A stretch of 64,000 nt of DNA from Streptomyces bicolor (GCF_000719285.1 NZ_JOFS01000013.1:1-64000); one strand, 5' to 3'. Positions 19,398 to 33,982 are shown, counted from the stretch's first letter. Notes: generated by a model not told the origin, from the sequence alone. Program-made: numbers and translations.

Positions 19398-20275
19398 GTA
19401 CGGTGCTGTGTCCCGCGGTGTGCGGTGGTGCCGGGCGTCGTGGTCGGGGTCGGGCCCGCCTGGCAGGCGGGGCACCAGTAGGTGGGGCGTTCGCGGGAGC
19501 CGTCGCCCTGGTCGGCCGCGCGAATCGGTGTGCCACAGCGCAGGCAGGGGCGGTTGGCGCGGCCGTACACGAAGAGGTCCTGGCCGCGGCGGCCCGTCGT
19601 ACTGCGGATCGGACGGTCGCGGTTGGCTTCCAGGAGCTTCTTGGCGAGTACGGGCAGTTGGGCCGTGTGCTCGGCGGGGAGCGCGCCGACGGGGAGCCAG
19701 GGGGTGACGCGGAGCAGGAAGCAGAGCTCGCTCTTGTAGACATTGCCGATGCCGGCCAGGTTGCGCTGATCCAGCAGGGCCTCGCCGAGGGGGCGGGTGG
19801 GGTCGCCGAGGAGGTTGGTGAGGGCGCGGTCGGGGTCCCAGTCCGGGCCCAGGAGGTCGGGGCCGAGGTGGCCGACCGCGCGTTGTTCCTCGGTGGTGCG
19901 CAGGAGGTCGAGGACGGGGAGGCGGTAGCCGACGGCTGTGTGGGCAGGGCCGGGGGTGGAGGCGGAGGCCGAGGTGGGGGTGGCGCTGGCGGTGAGAATC
20001 ACGCGGATCTGATGGCTGGGGCCGCCCGTCCAGCGCTGGTGCTCGGTGTAGACCTTCCAGGAGCCTTCCATGCCCAGGTGCGAGTGGACTGTCAGGCCGC
20101 CCTCGATGCGGGTGAGGAGGTGTTTGCCGCGTGGGATGACGTCCAGGACGGCGCGGCCTGTCAGGTCGACCGTGGCGTACCTGGGCACCCGGAAGTCGGT
20201 GCGGGTCAGCGTCTTGCCCGCGAGGGCGGTGTGCAGCCGCTTCGCGGTTTGCCAGACCGTGTCTCCTTCGGGCAT
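19388..20275 (-). CDS. nei2: Nei/Fpg-family DNA glycosylase (Nei2-like)
   Basis: The 295-residue enzyme starts MPEGDTVWQ, giving the catalytic Pro2 and Glu3 of the Fpg/Nei family, followed by GKHLLTRI, the helix-two-turn-helix LLDQRNLAGIGNVYKSELCF and a C-terminal zinc finger (Cys-x2-Cys in CLRCGTP, Cys-x2-Cys in CPAC). It excises oxidised pyrimidines and nicks the abasic site. Adjacent Lhr on the same strand is also a DNA-repair-associated protein. A CACCCT box 6 nt before the ATG fits a leaderless start. Confidence 0.92.
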   Translation of the reverse strand: MPEGDTVWQTAKRLHTALAGKTLTRTDFRVPRYATVDLTGRAVLDVIPRGKHLLTRIEGGLTVHSHLGMEGSWKVYTEHQRWTGGPSHQIRVILTASATPTSASASTPGPAHTAVGYRLPVLDLLRTTEEQRAVGHLGPDLLGPDWDPDRALTNLLGDPTRPLGEALLDQRNLAGIGNVYKSELCFLLRVTPWLPVGALPAEHTAQLPVLAKKLLEANRDRPIRSTTGRRGQDLFVYGRANRPCLRCGTPIRAADQGDGSRERPTYWCPACQAGPTPTTTPGTTAHRGTQHRTTN

Positions 20276-20329
20276 GGGTCAAGGGTGGCACGCCCTGAGC
20301 CGAGGGGTCGGGCGCGGTTGTGGAGTGGG

Positions 20330-25339
<5,010 letters not shown>

Positions 25340-25535
25340 GCGTCCATCCTGCACCCCTGCACTGACAATGGGGTTGAGCTGGGGAAACGTCTTCTGCCTG
25401 CCGGTGGGTGGGGAATGCGTCCATGGAATCGGGGGCCGGAGGGGTGCGCCCGGCGCCTGCGATCTCGTCGTGGGTAAGGGCGGCGACGGGTGATTTGGCG
25501 CTCATCCGTTCGCTGTCGTCGCAGACAATGGGGAC

Positions 25536-26387
25536 ATGGCGGGTTCGGGCGAGCAGGCGCGGCACTGGCAGTACACCGAGTTGCCCGGCGTCGATCTGCT
25601 GCGGGCCCGGTACATACGCAAGACGTTCGTGCGGCACACCCATGAGAACTTTGTGATCGCCGCCATCGCGAACGGTGTGGAGATCTTTCACTGCCGGGGT
25701 GCCGATCAGTACGCGGGGGCCGACGCGCTGGCGTTGGTCAATCCGGATACGGCGCACACCGGGCGGGCGGGGGTCCCGGAGGGGTGGCAGTACGGGGCCG
25801 TGTATCCGTCGCCGGAGGTGGTGGCGGAGATAGCGGCCGAGACCACCGCGATCCGCGGCACCCCTGGGTTCGTCAGGCCGGTGCTGGATGATCCGTACAC
25901 CGTGGCCCTGGTGCATCAGGTGCTGTGTGCCGCCGACGAGGGCAACGCGCTGGCCGCCGACACGTTGCTTCGCGTCGCCGTGACACGGCTGCTGCGGCTG
26001 AACGGTGGTCCTCTGCCGCAGCGGGAGGTGCGGACGGCTGGTGCTCGCATCGCGGTACGCGCGCGTGAGGTGCTGCAGGAGCGGATGGCCGAGCCGCCGA
26101 GTCTGGAGAGGCTGGCCTCCGATCTCGGTACCGGGCCGTTCGCCCTGTTGCGGGCATTTCGGGATCTGTACGGGATGCCGCCGCACACCTGGCTCACCGA
26201 TGCGCGGGTACGGCGGGCTCGGCGGCTGCTGGACGCGGGCGGCTCACCGGCGGAGGCCGCCGTTGCCGTGGGGTTCACCGACCAGCCGCATCTGAACCGG
26301 CACTTCACCAGGATCGTCGGCGTGCCGCCGGGGGCCTATCAGCGGGAGCGCAAGAACGTACAAGACGCCTGGCAGGGACTTTCGTAG
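25536..26387 (+). CDS. AraC-family transcriptional regulator
   Basis: The 283-residue protein has an N-terminal AraC_binding cupin (HTHENFVIAAI, residues ~10-150) and a C-terminal double helix-turn-helix (~185-275, LERLASDLGTGPFALLRAFR and VGFTDQPHLNRHFTRIVGVPPGAY). It is followed after 10 bp by azlCD on the same strand, so it very likely controls that exporter. It diverges from lhr. GACAAT ends 6 nt before the ATG, suggesting a leaderless transcript. Confidence 0.92.
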   Translation: MAGSGEQARHWQYTELPGVDLLRARYIRKTFVRHTHENFVIAAIANGVEIFHCRGADQYAGADALALVNPDTAHTGRAGVPEGWQYGAVYPSPEVVAEIAAETTAIRGTPGFVRPVLDDPYTVALVHQVLCAADEGNALAADTLLRVAVTRLLRLNGGPLPQREVRTAGARIAVRAREVLQERMAEPPSLERLASDLGTGPFALLRAFRDLYGMPPHTWLTDARVRRARRLLDAGGSPAEAAVAVGFTDQPHLNRHFTRIVGVPPGAYQRERKNVQDAWQGLS

Positions 26388-26397
26388 CGTCGCACGC

Positions 26398-27129
26398 GTG
26401 CCAGAACAGAGAACTCTCGCAAACCTCCGCGCCGCCGGAGGCAAGCCAGACGTGGCTGTCGTCCGGGACGCCCTGGGCGTCGGAGTCGCCGTCGGGCTGT
26501 CCGGGTTCGCCTTCGGGGTGACATCGGCGGGCAGCGGGCTCACGCCCCTGCAGACCTGTGCGCTCAGCCTGCTGGTGTTCACGGGAGCGTCCCAGTTCGC
26601 GCTCGTGGGAGCGCTCGCGGCCGGCGGCAGCCCGTTGACCGCGGCGGCCGGTGCCTTCTTCCTGGGAGTGCGCAACGCGTTCTACGGGCTGCGGCTGTCG
26701 CAGTTGCTCAGCCTCCCGCGCGCGGTGCGGCCGTTCGCCGCCCAGTGGGTGATCGACGAGACGGCGGCTGTCGCACTGGCGCAGCCGACGCGGCGCAGCG
26801 CTCGGATCGGGTTCGTGGCGACAGGACTGAGTCTGTACGTGCTCTGGAATCTCACCACGCTGCTCGGTGCGCTGGGGGCCGAGGCCATCGGTGACACCGA
26901 CGCATGGGGGCTCGACGCTGCCGGGCCCGCCGTGTTCCTGGCGCTGCTCGCGCCGATGCTGAAGTCCGCGACCGAGCGTGCCGTGGCCGGCCTGGCCGTG
27001 GTGCTGGGGCTCGGGTTGTTGCCCGTGCTGCCCGCCGGCGTGCCTGTGCTGGTGGCCGCTCTCGCGGCGCCGGTCGTGCTGTGGGCCGAGGGGCGTCGCC
27101 GGGGAGATGCGCGGGAGGGACAGCTGTGA
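26398..27129 (+). CDS. azlC: Branched-chain amino acid exporter, large subunit AzlC
   Basis: The 243-residue integral membrane protein shows the AzlC pattern: FGVTSAGSGLTPLQTCALSL, FTGASQFALVG and GVRNAFYGLRLSQLL, with about five or six hydrophobic helices. With AzlD it exports branched-chain amino acids or analogues. The GTG start at 26398 has a TAGCGT box 7 nt upstream (overlapping the araC stop). The stop overlaps azlD by GTGA. Confidence 0.92.
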   Translation: MPEQRTLANLRAAGGKPDVAVVRDALGVGVAVGLSGFAFGVTSAGSGLTPLQTCALSLLVFTGASQFALVGALAAGGSPLTAAAGAFFLGVRNAFYGLRLSQLLSLPRAVRPFAAQWVIDETAAVALAQPTRRSARIGFVATGLSLYVLWNLTTLLGALGAEAIGDTDAWGLDAAGPAVFLALLAPMLKSATERAVAGLAVVLGLGLLPVLPAGVPVLVAALAAPVVLWAEGRRRGDAREGQL

Positions 27130-27434
27130 GCACCTGGATCGCGATCGGTGTCACCGCTCTCGGCTGTTACGTCGTCAAGCTCGCCGGACTCCTCGTCCCC
27201 GCGGGTGCTCTCGAGAAGCCTCTCGTCCGGCGACTCGCCGCGCTGTTGCCCGTCGCACTCCTCGCCGCCCTCACGGCTCAGCAGACGTTCGGCGACGGGC
27301 AGGCGCTGGTGCTGGACGCAAGGGTGGCCGGAGTCGCCGCGGCCGCCGTGGCGCTCGCCCTGCGGGCGCCGTTCCTGCTCGTCGTCGCGGCGGCCGTGGT
27401 GGTGACGGCGGGCGTGCGGGCCATGGGCGGGTGA
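27126..27434 (+). CDS. azlD: Branched-chain amino acid exporter, small subunit AzlD
   Basis: The 102-residue protein has four hydrophobic helices and the AzlD features YVVKLAGLLVP, LLPVALLAALTAQQTF and a C-terminal AAAVVVTAGVRA. The GTG start overlaps the azlC stop (GTGA), giving coupled translation of the two exporter subunits. Confidence 0.9.
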   Translation: MSTWIAIGVTALGCYVVKLAGLLVPAGALEKPLVRRLAALLPVALLAALTAQQTFGDGQALVLDARVAGVAAAAVALALRAPFLLVVAAAVVVTAGVRAMGG

Positions 27435-27440
27435 GGCGGG

Positions 27441-28382
27441 TCAGCCGATGTGGCGGCCGTACGCCCTGAGCGTGCGCAGAGCCTCGATCGTCACCATGGG
27501 GCGTGCCTCCAGGGCGGTGCCCGGTGCCCATTCGCGCCAGCGGATGGGCCAGCCGCCGTCCTCCCGCTGCTCGCCCGCCAGGCGGTCCAGGGAGCGGCTC
27601 ATCTCGTCGTCCGTGAACCACGCGCGCGCGAGGGAGCGCGGTGTCCTCGCGTAGTCGTGCGGGAAGTGGTGCTCGCCCGGGGCGTAGCCGGTTGGGACCG
27701 GGTACGCGTCGAGGCTGTCGGGCTCCAGCACCGCGAGGCGCTGTTCGCGCACCAGCCGGCCCAGTCGGTCGGCGGCTGCCTCCGCGCGCGTGCGGTCCGG
27801 AACGGAGTCCAGGAAGGCCACGGCGGCCTCGATCTCGTACGGATGGGACTTCTCCAGGGACTCGACCGCCTGCCAGCAGAAGTCCGTGGCCCGGAACAGC
27901 CAGGCGTGCCACACCTCGTTGCGGTGCAACAGGCCGACCACCGGCCCGGTGGCGAGGAGCGCGCTGGGCGGATCGTCCATGATCGGCAGGAAAGGAGCCG
28001 CTGGATAGCCGCGTTGGCCGGGGTGGATCGCCGGAAGGGCGCCGTCCGGCGTGGAGACCGAGGTGAGGTAGCGGCACACGCGGTCCACGCGCTGTCCGCC
28101 GCAGCGTTCGATGGCGTCCAGGATGCGCAGTGCGTGACCGGTGTGCAGCGGCTGGCTGACCGGGCCGCGCAGATCGGGCTCCAGTGCGTGGCCGTAACCA
28201 CCGTCGTCGTTGCGGTAGGCGTCCAGCGCGGTCTCCACCGGTTCGGCGGCGCCGTTCAGGAAGTGGTACGCGAAGAGGCGCTGCTCGAGCACGCGCGCGG
28301 TGAGCCAGACGAACTGCTCGGCGCGGAAGAGCGGAGAGTGCGCCGGGGACGTCGGAGGGAGTGGGGCTCCTGTATCGGCCAT
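27441..28382 (-). CDS. Conserved hypothetical, alpha/alpha-toroid (prenyltransferase-like) fold
   Basis: The 313-residue protein contains repeated helical segments with DGGYGHALEPD near the N-terminus and REDGGWPIRW near the C-terminus, the QW-like DGG(W/Y) pattern of squalene cyclase / prenyltransferase toroids. No catalytic Asp-rich cyclase motif (DxDD or DDxxD) is seen, so enzymatic activity is unproven. It converges on azlD (6-bp gap). A good promoter and leaderless start set the N-terminus at 28382. Confidence 0.75.
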   Translation of the reverse strand: MADTGAPLPPTSPAHSPLFRAEQFVWLTARVLEQRLFAYHFLNGAAEPVETALDAYRNDDGGYGHALEPDLRGPVSQPLHTGHALRILDAIERCGGQRVDRVCRYLTSVSTPDGALPAIHPGQRGYPAAPFLPIMDDPPSALLATGPVVGLLHRNEVWHAWLFRATDFCWQAVESLEKSHPYEIEAAVAFLDSVPDRTRAEAAADRLGRLVREQRLAVLEPDSLDAYPVPTGYAPGEHHFPHDYARTPRSLARAWFTDDEMSRSLDRLAGEQREDGGWPIRWREWAPGTALEARPMVTIEALRTLRAYGRHIG

Positions 28383-28389
28383 GCGTCAG

Positions 28390-28417
28390 ACCGTAGGGCG
28401 GAAAGCGGTCTCGGCAA
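28390..28417 (-). promoter_or_regulatory. Leaderless promoter of the toroid-fold gene
   Basis: Minus strand TTGCCG (28417-28412), 16 bp, TACGGT (28395-28390), then 7 nt to the ATG. Confidence 0.6.
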
Positions 28418-28462
28418 GCGGTCCCGGCGCAGGCCCACTCTCAGGGGCGGGATACTGGACGC

Positions 28463-28657
28463 ATGCGGTTGACGGTCTTCTGGGAGCGAATGGCGGACCA
28501 CTTCGGTCCGGGGTACGCCGACATCTTCGCGCGCGACCACGTGATGTCGGAGCTCGGCGGGCGCACGGTGCACGAGGCGCTGGACGCCGGCTGGGAGGCC
28601 AAGGACGTGTGGCGTGTGGTCTGTGCCGTCATGAACGTTCCGGGGGAGAAGCGCTGA
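28463..28657 (+). CDS. DUF3046 family small protein
   Basis: The 64-residue protein (MRLTVFWERMADHFGPGYAD, ending in VWRVVCAVMNVPGEKR) is the actinobacterial DUF3046 family, typically found just upstream of recA, as here. Function is unknown. GATACT ends 6 nt before the ATG and no ribosome site is visible, so a leaderless start is likely. Confidence 0.88.
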   Translation: MRLTVFWERMADHFGPGYADIFARDHVMSELGGRTVHEALDAGWEAKDVWRVVCAVMNVPGEKR

Positions 28658-28717
28658 CCGGTAACGAAGATCGAAGGACCGGGGCCGATTGTCGGTGGCG
28701 TGGGCGAGACTTGCTTC

Positions 28718-29983
28718 GTGGCACGCACTGACGAGACCGGGCAGCTCGCCCGGCAGGGATCCCCGTTCGGCACGACGCCGCCCAACCCGCCTCCCGGCGG
28801 GGGCGACGCCGAGGCGAACTCCCGCATGCCGCGCTGGCTGCCGCGCGCCATGGTGCTGGCGCTGGCGCTGGTGGGCGTGTTCCAGCTGGGCAGCTGGGCC
28901 TTCCACCAGCTCACCGGGCTGCTGATCAACATCCTCATCGCGTTCTTCCTGGCCCTGGCCATCGAGCCCGCGGTGAGCTGGATGGCCTCGCGCGGCATGC
29001 GCCGGGGACTGGCCACGGCCCTCGTCTTCCTCGCCGTGATCGTCGTGTCCGCCGGTTTCGTGACGCTGCTGGGCTCCATGCTCGCGGGCCAGATCATCAA
29101 GATCGTCGAGGACTTCCCGAACTATCTCGACTCCGTCATCAACTGGATCAACACGCACTTCAACACCGAGCTGCGACGCGTGGACGTCCAGGAGGGACTG
29201 CTCCGCTCCGACTGGCTGCGCAACTACGTGCAGAACAGTGCCACCGGCGTCCTGGACGTGTCCGCCCAGGTCCTCGGCGGTCTCTTCCAGCTGCTGACGA
29301 TCACGCTGTTCTCGTTCTACTTCGCCGCGGACGGCCCGCGCCTGCGTCGCGCCCTGTGCTCCGTGCTGCCGCCCGCCAGGCAGGCCGAGGTGCTGCGCGC
29401 GTGGGAGATCGCCGTCAACAAGACCGGCGGCTACCTGTACTCGCGCGGTCTGATGGCGCTCATCTCCGGCATAGCCCACTACATCCTGCTGGAGAGCCTG
29501 GACGTGCCCTACGCGCCCGCGCTGGCCGTGTGGGTCGGCCTGGTCTCGCAGTTCATCCCCACCATCGGCACCTATCTCGCGGGCGCCCTGCCCATGCTCA
29601 TCGCCTTCACGGTCGATCCGTGGTACGCGCTGTGGGTGCTGATCTTCGTCGTGATCTACCAGCAGTTCGAGAACTACGTGCTGCAGCCCAAGCTGACCGC
29701 GAAGACCGTCGACATCCACCCCGCGGTCGCCTTCGGTTCGGTCATCGCGGGCACCGCCCTCCTCGGCGCGGTGGGCGCGCTGATCGCCATCCCCGCGGTC
29801 GCCACGCTGCAGGCGTTCCTGGGGGCGTACGTGAAGCGGTACGCCGTCACGGACGACCCCCGCGTCCACGGGCATCACCGGGGGACGGGGCGGGGGCTGA
29901 TCAGGCGCATACGTGCGCTGTGGGCCCGGCGGCCGGGAGCGGAGCACTCGCGGTCGGGGGGCTCCGGGGAGGGCTCTGCCTGA
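28718..29983 (+). CDS. AI-2E transporter / PerM family membrane permease
   Basis: The ~421-residue protein has about eight membrane helices in the usual AI-2E pattern, with PRAMVLALALVGVFQL at the start, the long extracytoplasmic loop after the third helix (EDFPNYLDSVINWIN), and the conserved region FIPTIGTYLAGALPMLIAF ... YQQFENYVLQPK. Substrate cannot be told; many family members export small molecules or ions. The GTG at 28718 is preceded by GAGACT at 6 nt (leaderless); a GTG at 28700 would add six residues. The basic Arg/Gly-rich C-terminus is cytoplasmic. Confidence 0.88.
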   Translation: MARTDETGQLARQGSPFGTTPPNPPPGGGDAEANSRMPRWLPRAMVLALALVGVFQLGSWAFHQLTGLLINILIAFFLALAIEPAVSWMASRGMRRGLATALVFLAVIVVSAGFVTLLGSMLAGQIIKIVEDFPNYLDSVINWINTHFNTELRRVDVQEGLLRSDWLRNYVQNSATGVLDVSAQVLGGLFQLLTITLFSFYFAADGPRLRRALCSVLPPARQAEVLRAWEIAVNKTGGYLYSRGLMALISGIAHYILLESLDVPYAPALAVWVGLVSQFIPTIGTYLAGALPMLIAFTVDPWYALWVLIFVVIYQQFENYVLQPKLTAKTVDIHPAVAFGSVIAGTALLGAVGALIAIPAVATLQAFLGAYVKRYAVTDDPRVHGHHRGTGRGLIRRIRALWARRPGAEHSRSGGSGEGSA

Positions 29984-30191
29984 GACTCGTGCCGACCACG
30001 GCCGCTACGGACGGCCACGGTCGGCCGGTCGGCAGGCAGCGGTTCGGTGGGCATCGCGGGACTGGCGGTCGGCCGCGCCTGTGGCACCGAGGCGTGACGG
30101 CGGACGTGAGCCGGCCGGGGCGGGGAGTCGACGGGGAATCCGCGGCCGTGTCAGGCCGCGAACGCAGTCTCGCAGGTGTCGCGTGATGCGC

Positions 30192-30221
30192 TTGACACCA
30201 AAATCGAACATCCATTCTTAT
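30192..30221 (+). promoter_or_regulatory. recA promoter with LexA (SOS) box
   Basis: TTGACA (30192-30197) and TCTTAT (30216-30221) are 18 bp apart. The spacer contains GAACATCCATTC (30206-30217), an imperfect version of the actinobacterial LexA operator GAAC-N4-GTTC. LexA bound here would cover the spacer and the -10. The leader to the recA ATG is about 150 nt. The rest of the ~400-bp gap upstream holds no gene. Confidence 0.8.
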
Positions 30222-30381
30222 GGAGGCTCCGGCGAGGATCTCGACGGGCATTTCGCCACGGTTTCGACAGATAAGTGCCCGAGTTATCCACAGGCCGGAC
30301 GGGCGTCGGGGCGCATTGTCAGTGGCAGGCGTTAGCGTCTTTGACGTGAAGCGATCGACTCAAGCAAACCGGGTGGAACCC

Positions 30382-31509
30382 ATGGCAGGAACCGACCGCG
30401 AGAAGGCGCTCGACGCCGCGCTCGCACAGATTGAACGGCAATTCGGCAAGGGCGCGGTCATGCGCATGGGCGAGCGGTCGAAGGAGCCCATCGAGGTCAT
30501 CTCGACCGGGTCGACCGCCCTCGACGTGGCCCTCGGCGTGGGCGGCCTGCCCCGCGGCCGTGTCGTGGAGATCTACGGCCCGGAGTCCTCCGGTAAGACG
30601 ACCCTGACCCTGCACGCGGTGGCGAACGCGCAGAAGGCCGGCGGCCAGGTCGCCTTCGTGGACGCCGAGCACGCCCTCGACCCCGAGTACGCGAAGAAGC
30701 TCGGCGTCGACATCGACAACCTGATCCTGTCCCAGCCGGACAACGGTGAGCAGGCGCTGGAGATCGTGGACATGCTGGTCCGCTCCGGCGCCCTCGACCT
30801 CATCGTCATCGACTCCGTCGCCGCGCTCGTCCCGCGCGCGGAGATCGAGGGCGAGATGGGCGACTCGCACGTGGGTCTGCAGGCCCGTCTGATGAGCCAG
30901 GCCCTGCGGAAGATCACCAGCGCGCTCAACCAGTCCAAGACCACCGCGATCTTCATCAACCAGCTCCGCGAGAAGATCGGCGTCATGTTCGGCTCCCCGG
31001 AGACCACGACCGGTGGCCGGGCGCTGAAGTTCTACGCCTCGGTGCGTATCGACATCCGCCGCATCGAGACCCTGAAGGACGGCACGGAGGCGGTCGGCAA
31101 CCGCACCCGCTGCAAGGTCGTCAAGAACAAGGTCGCGCCGCCCTTCAAGCAGGCCGAGTTCGACATCCTCTACGGCCAGGGCATCAGCCGTGAGGGCGGT
31201 CTGATCGACATGGGCGTGGAGCACGGCTTCGTCCGCAAGGCCGGCGCCTGGTACACGTACGAGGGCGACCAGCTCGGCCAGGGCAAGGAGAACGCCCGCA
31301 ACTTCCTGAAGGACAACCCCGACCTGGCCAACGAGATCGAGAAGAAGATCAAGGAGAAGCTGGGCGTCGGCGTGCGTCCGGAGGAGCCGGCCGCCGAGCC
31401 GGGCGCGGACGCCGCGGTCTCCGCCGCCCCGGACGACGCCGCTAAGGCGGTGCCGGCTCCGGCAGCGGCCAAGACAGCCAAGACCAAGGCCGCGGCAGCC
31501 AAGAGCTGA
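30382..31509 (+). CDS. recA: Recombinase RecA
   Basis: The 375-residue protein has Walker A GPESSGKT (66-73), the [22 protein letters not shown]-binding loop region, [20 protein letters not shown] and the C-terminal domain with [14 protein letters not shown]. It drives homologous recombination and LexA self-cleavage. Start [10 protein letters not shown] at 30382; an open frame upstream is the untranslated leader. The C-terminus is extended by an Ala/Lys-rich tail (about 345-375), typical of Streptomyces RecA. recX follows after 3 bp. Confidence 0.99.
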   Translation: MAGTDREKALDAALAQIERQFGKGAVMRMGERSKEPIEVISTGSTALDVALGVGGLPRGRVVEIYGPESSGKTTLTLHAVANAQKAGGQVAFVDAEHALDPEYAKKLGVDIDNLILSQPDNGEQALEIVDMLVRSGALDLIVIDSVAALVPRAEIEGEMGDSHVGLQARLMSQALRKITSALNQSKTTAIFINQLREKIGVMFGSPETTTGGRALKFYASVRIDIRRIETLKDGTEAVGNRTRCKVVKNKVAPPFKQAEFDILYGQGISREGGLIDMGVEHGFVRKAGAWYTYEGDQLGQGKENARNFLKDNPDLANEIEKKIKEKLGVGVRPEEPAAEPGADAAVSAAPDDAAKAVPAPAAAKTAKTKAAAAKS

Positions 31510-31512
31510 TCC

Positions 31513-32358
31513 GTGACACGGCGAACCGATTGGGCCGAGTACACCGTCTACCCGGACGCTCCGCGGGAGTGGGGGAGCGACGGCGGCGAGAACTCCTCCG
31601 GGCAGGGCGGCTACGCCCATGGAGAGGGCGCGGCCCATGACGCGGACGGGGGGCACGACAGCGAAGCATGGCAGGAGGGCGAATCGGCGTACGGCGCCGA
31701 TGGCCCTCGGGGTGGCTCGCGCCGAGGCCGTGGCGGGGCTCGGCGTTCGGATGGCTCGGGTGGCCCGCGCGGGCGTCGTCGGCGCGGGCGCGCGGAGCCG
31801 TCCGGTGAGGACGGAGGCGCCTCTTCCTCGTCGAGGGCCGAGGAGAGGACGTCCCCGGGGGACCCGGTGGAGCAGGCGCGGGCGATCTGTCTGCGTCTGC
31901 TCACCGGGACCCCGCGCACGCGGAAGCAACTCGCTGACGCCCTGCGCAAGCGGGAGATCCCGGACGACGCCGCCGAGGAGGTGCTGTCGCGGTTCGAGGA
32001 GGTCGGCCTCATCAACGACAGTGCGTTCGCGGACGCCTGGGTGGAGTCCCGGCATCACGGCCGGGGACTGGCCAGGCGTGCGCTCGCCCAGGAGTTGCGG
32101 ACCAAGGGCGTCGACTCGACGCTGATCGACGCGGCCGTCGCACAGCTCGACTCCGAGCAGGAAGAGACGACCGCACGCGAACTCGTCGCCCGCAAACTCC
32201 GCTCCACGCGCGGCCTCGACCGCGACAAACGCCTGCGCCGCCTCGCGGGCATGCTCGCCCGGAAGGGCTACCCCGAGGGGATGGCTCTGCGGGTGGTCCG
32301 CCAGGCACTGGAGGAAGAAGGCGAGGACACGGAGTTCCTCGGGGACGAGGGGTTCTGA
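31513..32358 (+). CDS. recX: Regulatory protein RecX
   Basis: The 281-residue protein has the RecX three-helix repeats in its C-terminal half (residues ~120-270, AICLRLLTGTPRTRKQLADA, GLINDSAFADAWVESR and GLARRALAQELRTKGV). RecX caps RecA filaments and limits recombinase activity. The first ~115 residues are a Gly/Arg/Ser/Glu low-complexity extension not found in short RecX proteins. The GTG start lies 3 bp after the recA stop, so the two are co-transcribed and both SOS-regulated. Confidence 0.95.
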   Translation: MTRRTDWAEYTVYPDAPREWGSDGGENSSGQGGYAHGEGAAHDADGGHDSEAWQEGESAYGADGPRGGSRRGRGGARRSDGSGGPRGRRRRGRAEPSGEDGGASSSSRAEERTSPGDPVEQARAICLRLLTGTPRTRKQLADALRKREIPDDAAEEVLSRFEEVGLINDSAFADAWVESRHHGRGLARRALAQELRTKGVDSTLIDAAVAQLDSEQEETTARELVARKLRSTRGLDRDKRLRRLAGMLARKGYPEGMALRVVRQALEEEGEDTEFLGDEGF

Positions 32359-32498
32359 GTCCGGAGTCCGGCTGTGGGGCGAGGAGTCGGTGAAGGTCCG
32401 GAACCGCAGGATTCCGGCCCCGGACACGGTGGACGCGCGGGGGCGCCCATCGCGTTCGGGGCCGGGTTCGGAGTGGTCGGGGGTGGGGCCGCCGCCGG

Positions 32499-33176
32499 CT
32501 ACTCCGCCGCGCCCGCCCCCGACGCCACCGGGAGCCCCTCCGCCCGCCACGCCTGGAACCCTCCGACGAGATCGGTGGCCCGGCGCAGCCCCAGCCGTTG
32601 TAGCGACTCGGCCGCCAGACTCGACGCGTAGCCCTCGTTGCAGATCACCACTACTCGCAGATCGTGGCTCGTGGCCTCACGGACGCGATGGCTGCCCTGG
32701 GGATCGAGGCGCCACTCGAGCTCGTTGCGCTCGACGACGAGGGCGCCCGGGATCAGTCCGTCCCGCTCGCGCAGGGCCGCGTAGCGGATGTCGACCAGCA
32801 GAGCCTCGCCGTGCTGAGCGGCCTCGTACGCCTCCCGGGGCTCGACCCGCGTGTAGCCGGCACGCACCCGCTGAAGCAACTCGTCGATGCCGACCGGACG
32901 TTCCTCCACGCCCCCCACGCCCGCCTTCGCCTCGCCCTTGTGGACCGCCTGTTCACTCACGCTGCCGAGGCGCGCCTGCGGCTCGCTTCCACGTGCTGAC
33001 TGCTCGCCCACGCCCGCGCCCAGCTCGTCCACTCCACTCAAGCCGCCCGACTGCTCGCTCGCGCCACTCACAGCCACCTCACCCCCACCAGCCGACCGTC
33101 CGCCCAAGCCCCGCACCGGCACCGGCACCCAAGCCTGTCCGCTCACCGGCACAGACCATCCCCCCGCCGCGCTCAC
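32499..33176 (-). CDS. Rhodanese-domain sulfurtransferase
   Basis: The 225-residue protein has a low-complexity Gly/Ser/Ala-rich N-terminus (to ~95) and a single rhodanese domain (~97-215) with LLVDIRYAALRERDGLIPGA and the active-site loop ICNEGYAS carrying the catalytic Cys. The GTG start at 33176 overlaps the stop of the cysteine dioxygenase gene (GTGA), so both are translated from one mRNA. The pairing suggests handling of sulfane sulfur or sulfite formed from cysteine. Confidence 0.9.
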   Translation of the reverse strand: MSAAGGWSVPVSGQAWVPVPVRGLGGRSAGGGEVAVSGASEQSGGLSGVDELGAGVGEQSARGSEPQARLGSVSEQAVHKGEAKAGVGGVEERPVGIDELLQRVRAGYTRVEPREAYEAAQHGEALLVDIRYAALRERDGLIPGALVVERNELEWRLDPQGSHRVREATSHDLRVVVICNEGYASSLAAESLQRLGLRRATDLVGGFQAWRAEGLPVASGAGAAE

Positions 33177-33769
33177 TGCCAGTCCTCCGGCCGCTCCACC
33201 TGCTCCAAGCGCAGGATCGGCCCGCTGCGACTGAAACGGCGGATCTGCGGCAGCGGCGGATAGTAGGCGTGGACGGAGATCGCATGCCGGTCGGCGGATT
33301 CGTTGAGGACCTCGTGGACATGGTGTCGGCCGAAGGAGCGGCCCTTGCCGGCCGGCAGTCGGCGTTCCCGGTCCACGTCGTCCGTCAGTTCCAGCGTCTT
33401 CCAGCCGTCGGCGGGCAGCCGGACGGCGAGTGAGTGCTCCTTGAGCTCACCGGCCGCCGTAACGAAGGCCCCGACCGACTCGGCGTGATCGTGCCAGCCG
33501 GTGCCGGTACCGGGCGGCCAGCCGATCAGCCAGGCCTCGCTGCCGCCGGGGCCTTCGAGCCGTACCCAGGTACGGCCCTCGGGGTCGAGCGGAAGCGAGG
33601 CGATCAAGTCGGCGTCGGCAGCGGTACGCCGTACGAAGTCGAGGAGATCTGCCTGCGTAGGCGTGGAAACCGGTGTTGAGACCGGCGGGGAAACCGGCGA
33701 GGAATCGGGCGTCGAGACCGGTGTGGGAACCGGCCGAGATGCGGCAGGGGAGGCAGAAGGGACAGACAC
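33173..33769 (-). CDS. Cysteine dioxygenase (cupin)
   Basis: The ~198-residue iron cupin contains WHDHAES (two metal His), HHVHEV and ISVHAYYPPLP, the cysteine dioxygenase type I signatures. It oxidises cysteine to cysteine sulfinate. GTG at 33769 is chosen because AGGA lies 8 nt upstream; the open frame extends to 33925 but with unrelated low-complexity sequence. The N-terminus includes a Thr/Pro/Val repeat (PVSTPDSSPVSPPVSTP). It is coupled by GTGA to the rhodanese downstream. Confidence 0.88.
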   Translation of the reverse strand: MSVPSASPAASRPVPTPVSTPDSSPVSPPVSTPVSTPTQADLLDFVRRTAADADLIASLPLDPEGRTWVRLEGPGGSEAWLIGWPPGTGTGWHDHAESVGAFVTAAGELKEHSLAVRLPADGWKTLELTDDVDRERRLPAGKGRSFGRHHVHEVLNESADRHAISVHAYYPPLPQIRRFSRSGPILRLEQVERPEDWQ

Positions 33770-33982
33770 GAGCACCGTCCTGAAGAGAGTTCGCGAAGAG
33801 CGCGCGACCGCAGGGGCGTCAGGAGACAGGAGTGGCGCGCTGGAAGTGAGGGGATGCGAGTTCAGGAGGACGGGCGACACACGCAGCCCGCATAGCGGAC
33901 GAGGTCCATATGGACCCTCCGCCACAGGCGCACACAGGTGTCGGTCACGGTCCGGAGTACACCATGCCGGTGCGAACCGGTC

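Noticed and set aside
30319..32550. Minus-strand frame opposite recA-recX
   Set aside because: Composition-driven shadow; no ribosome site or domain; recA and recX are certain.
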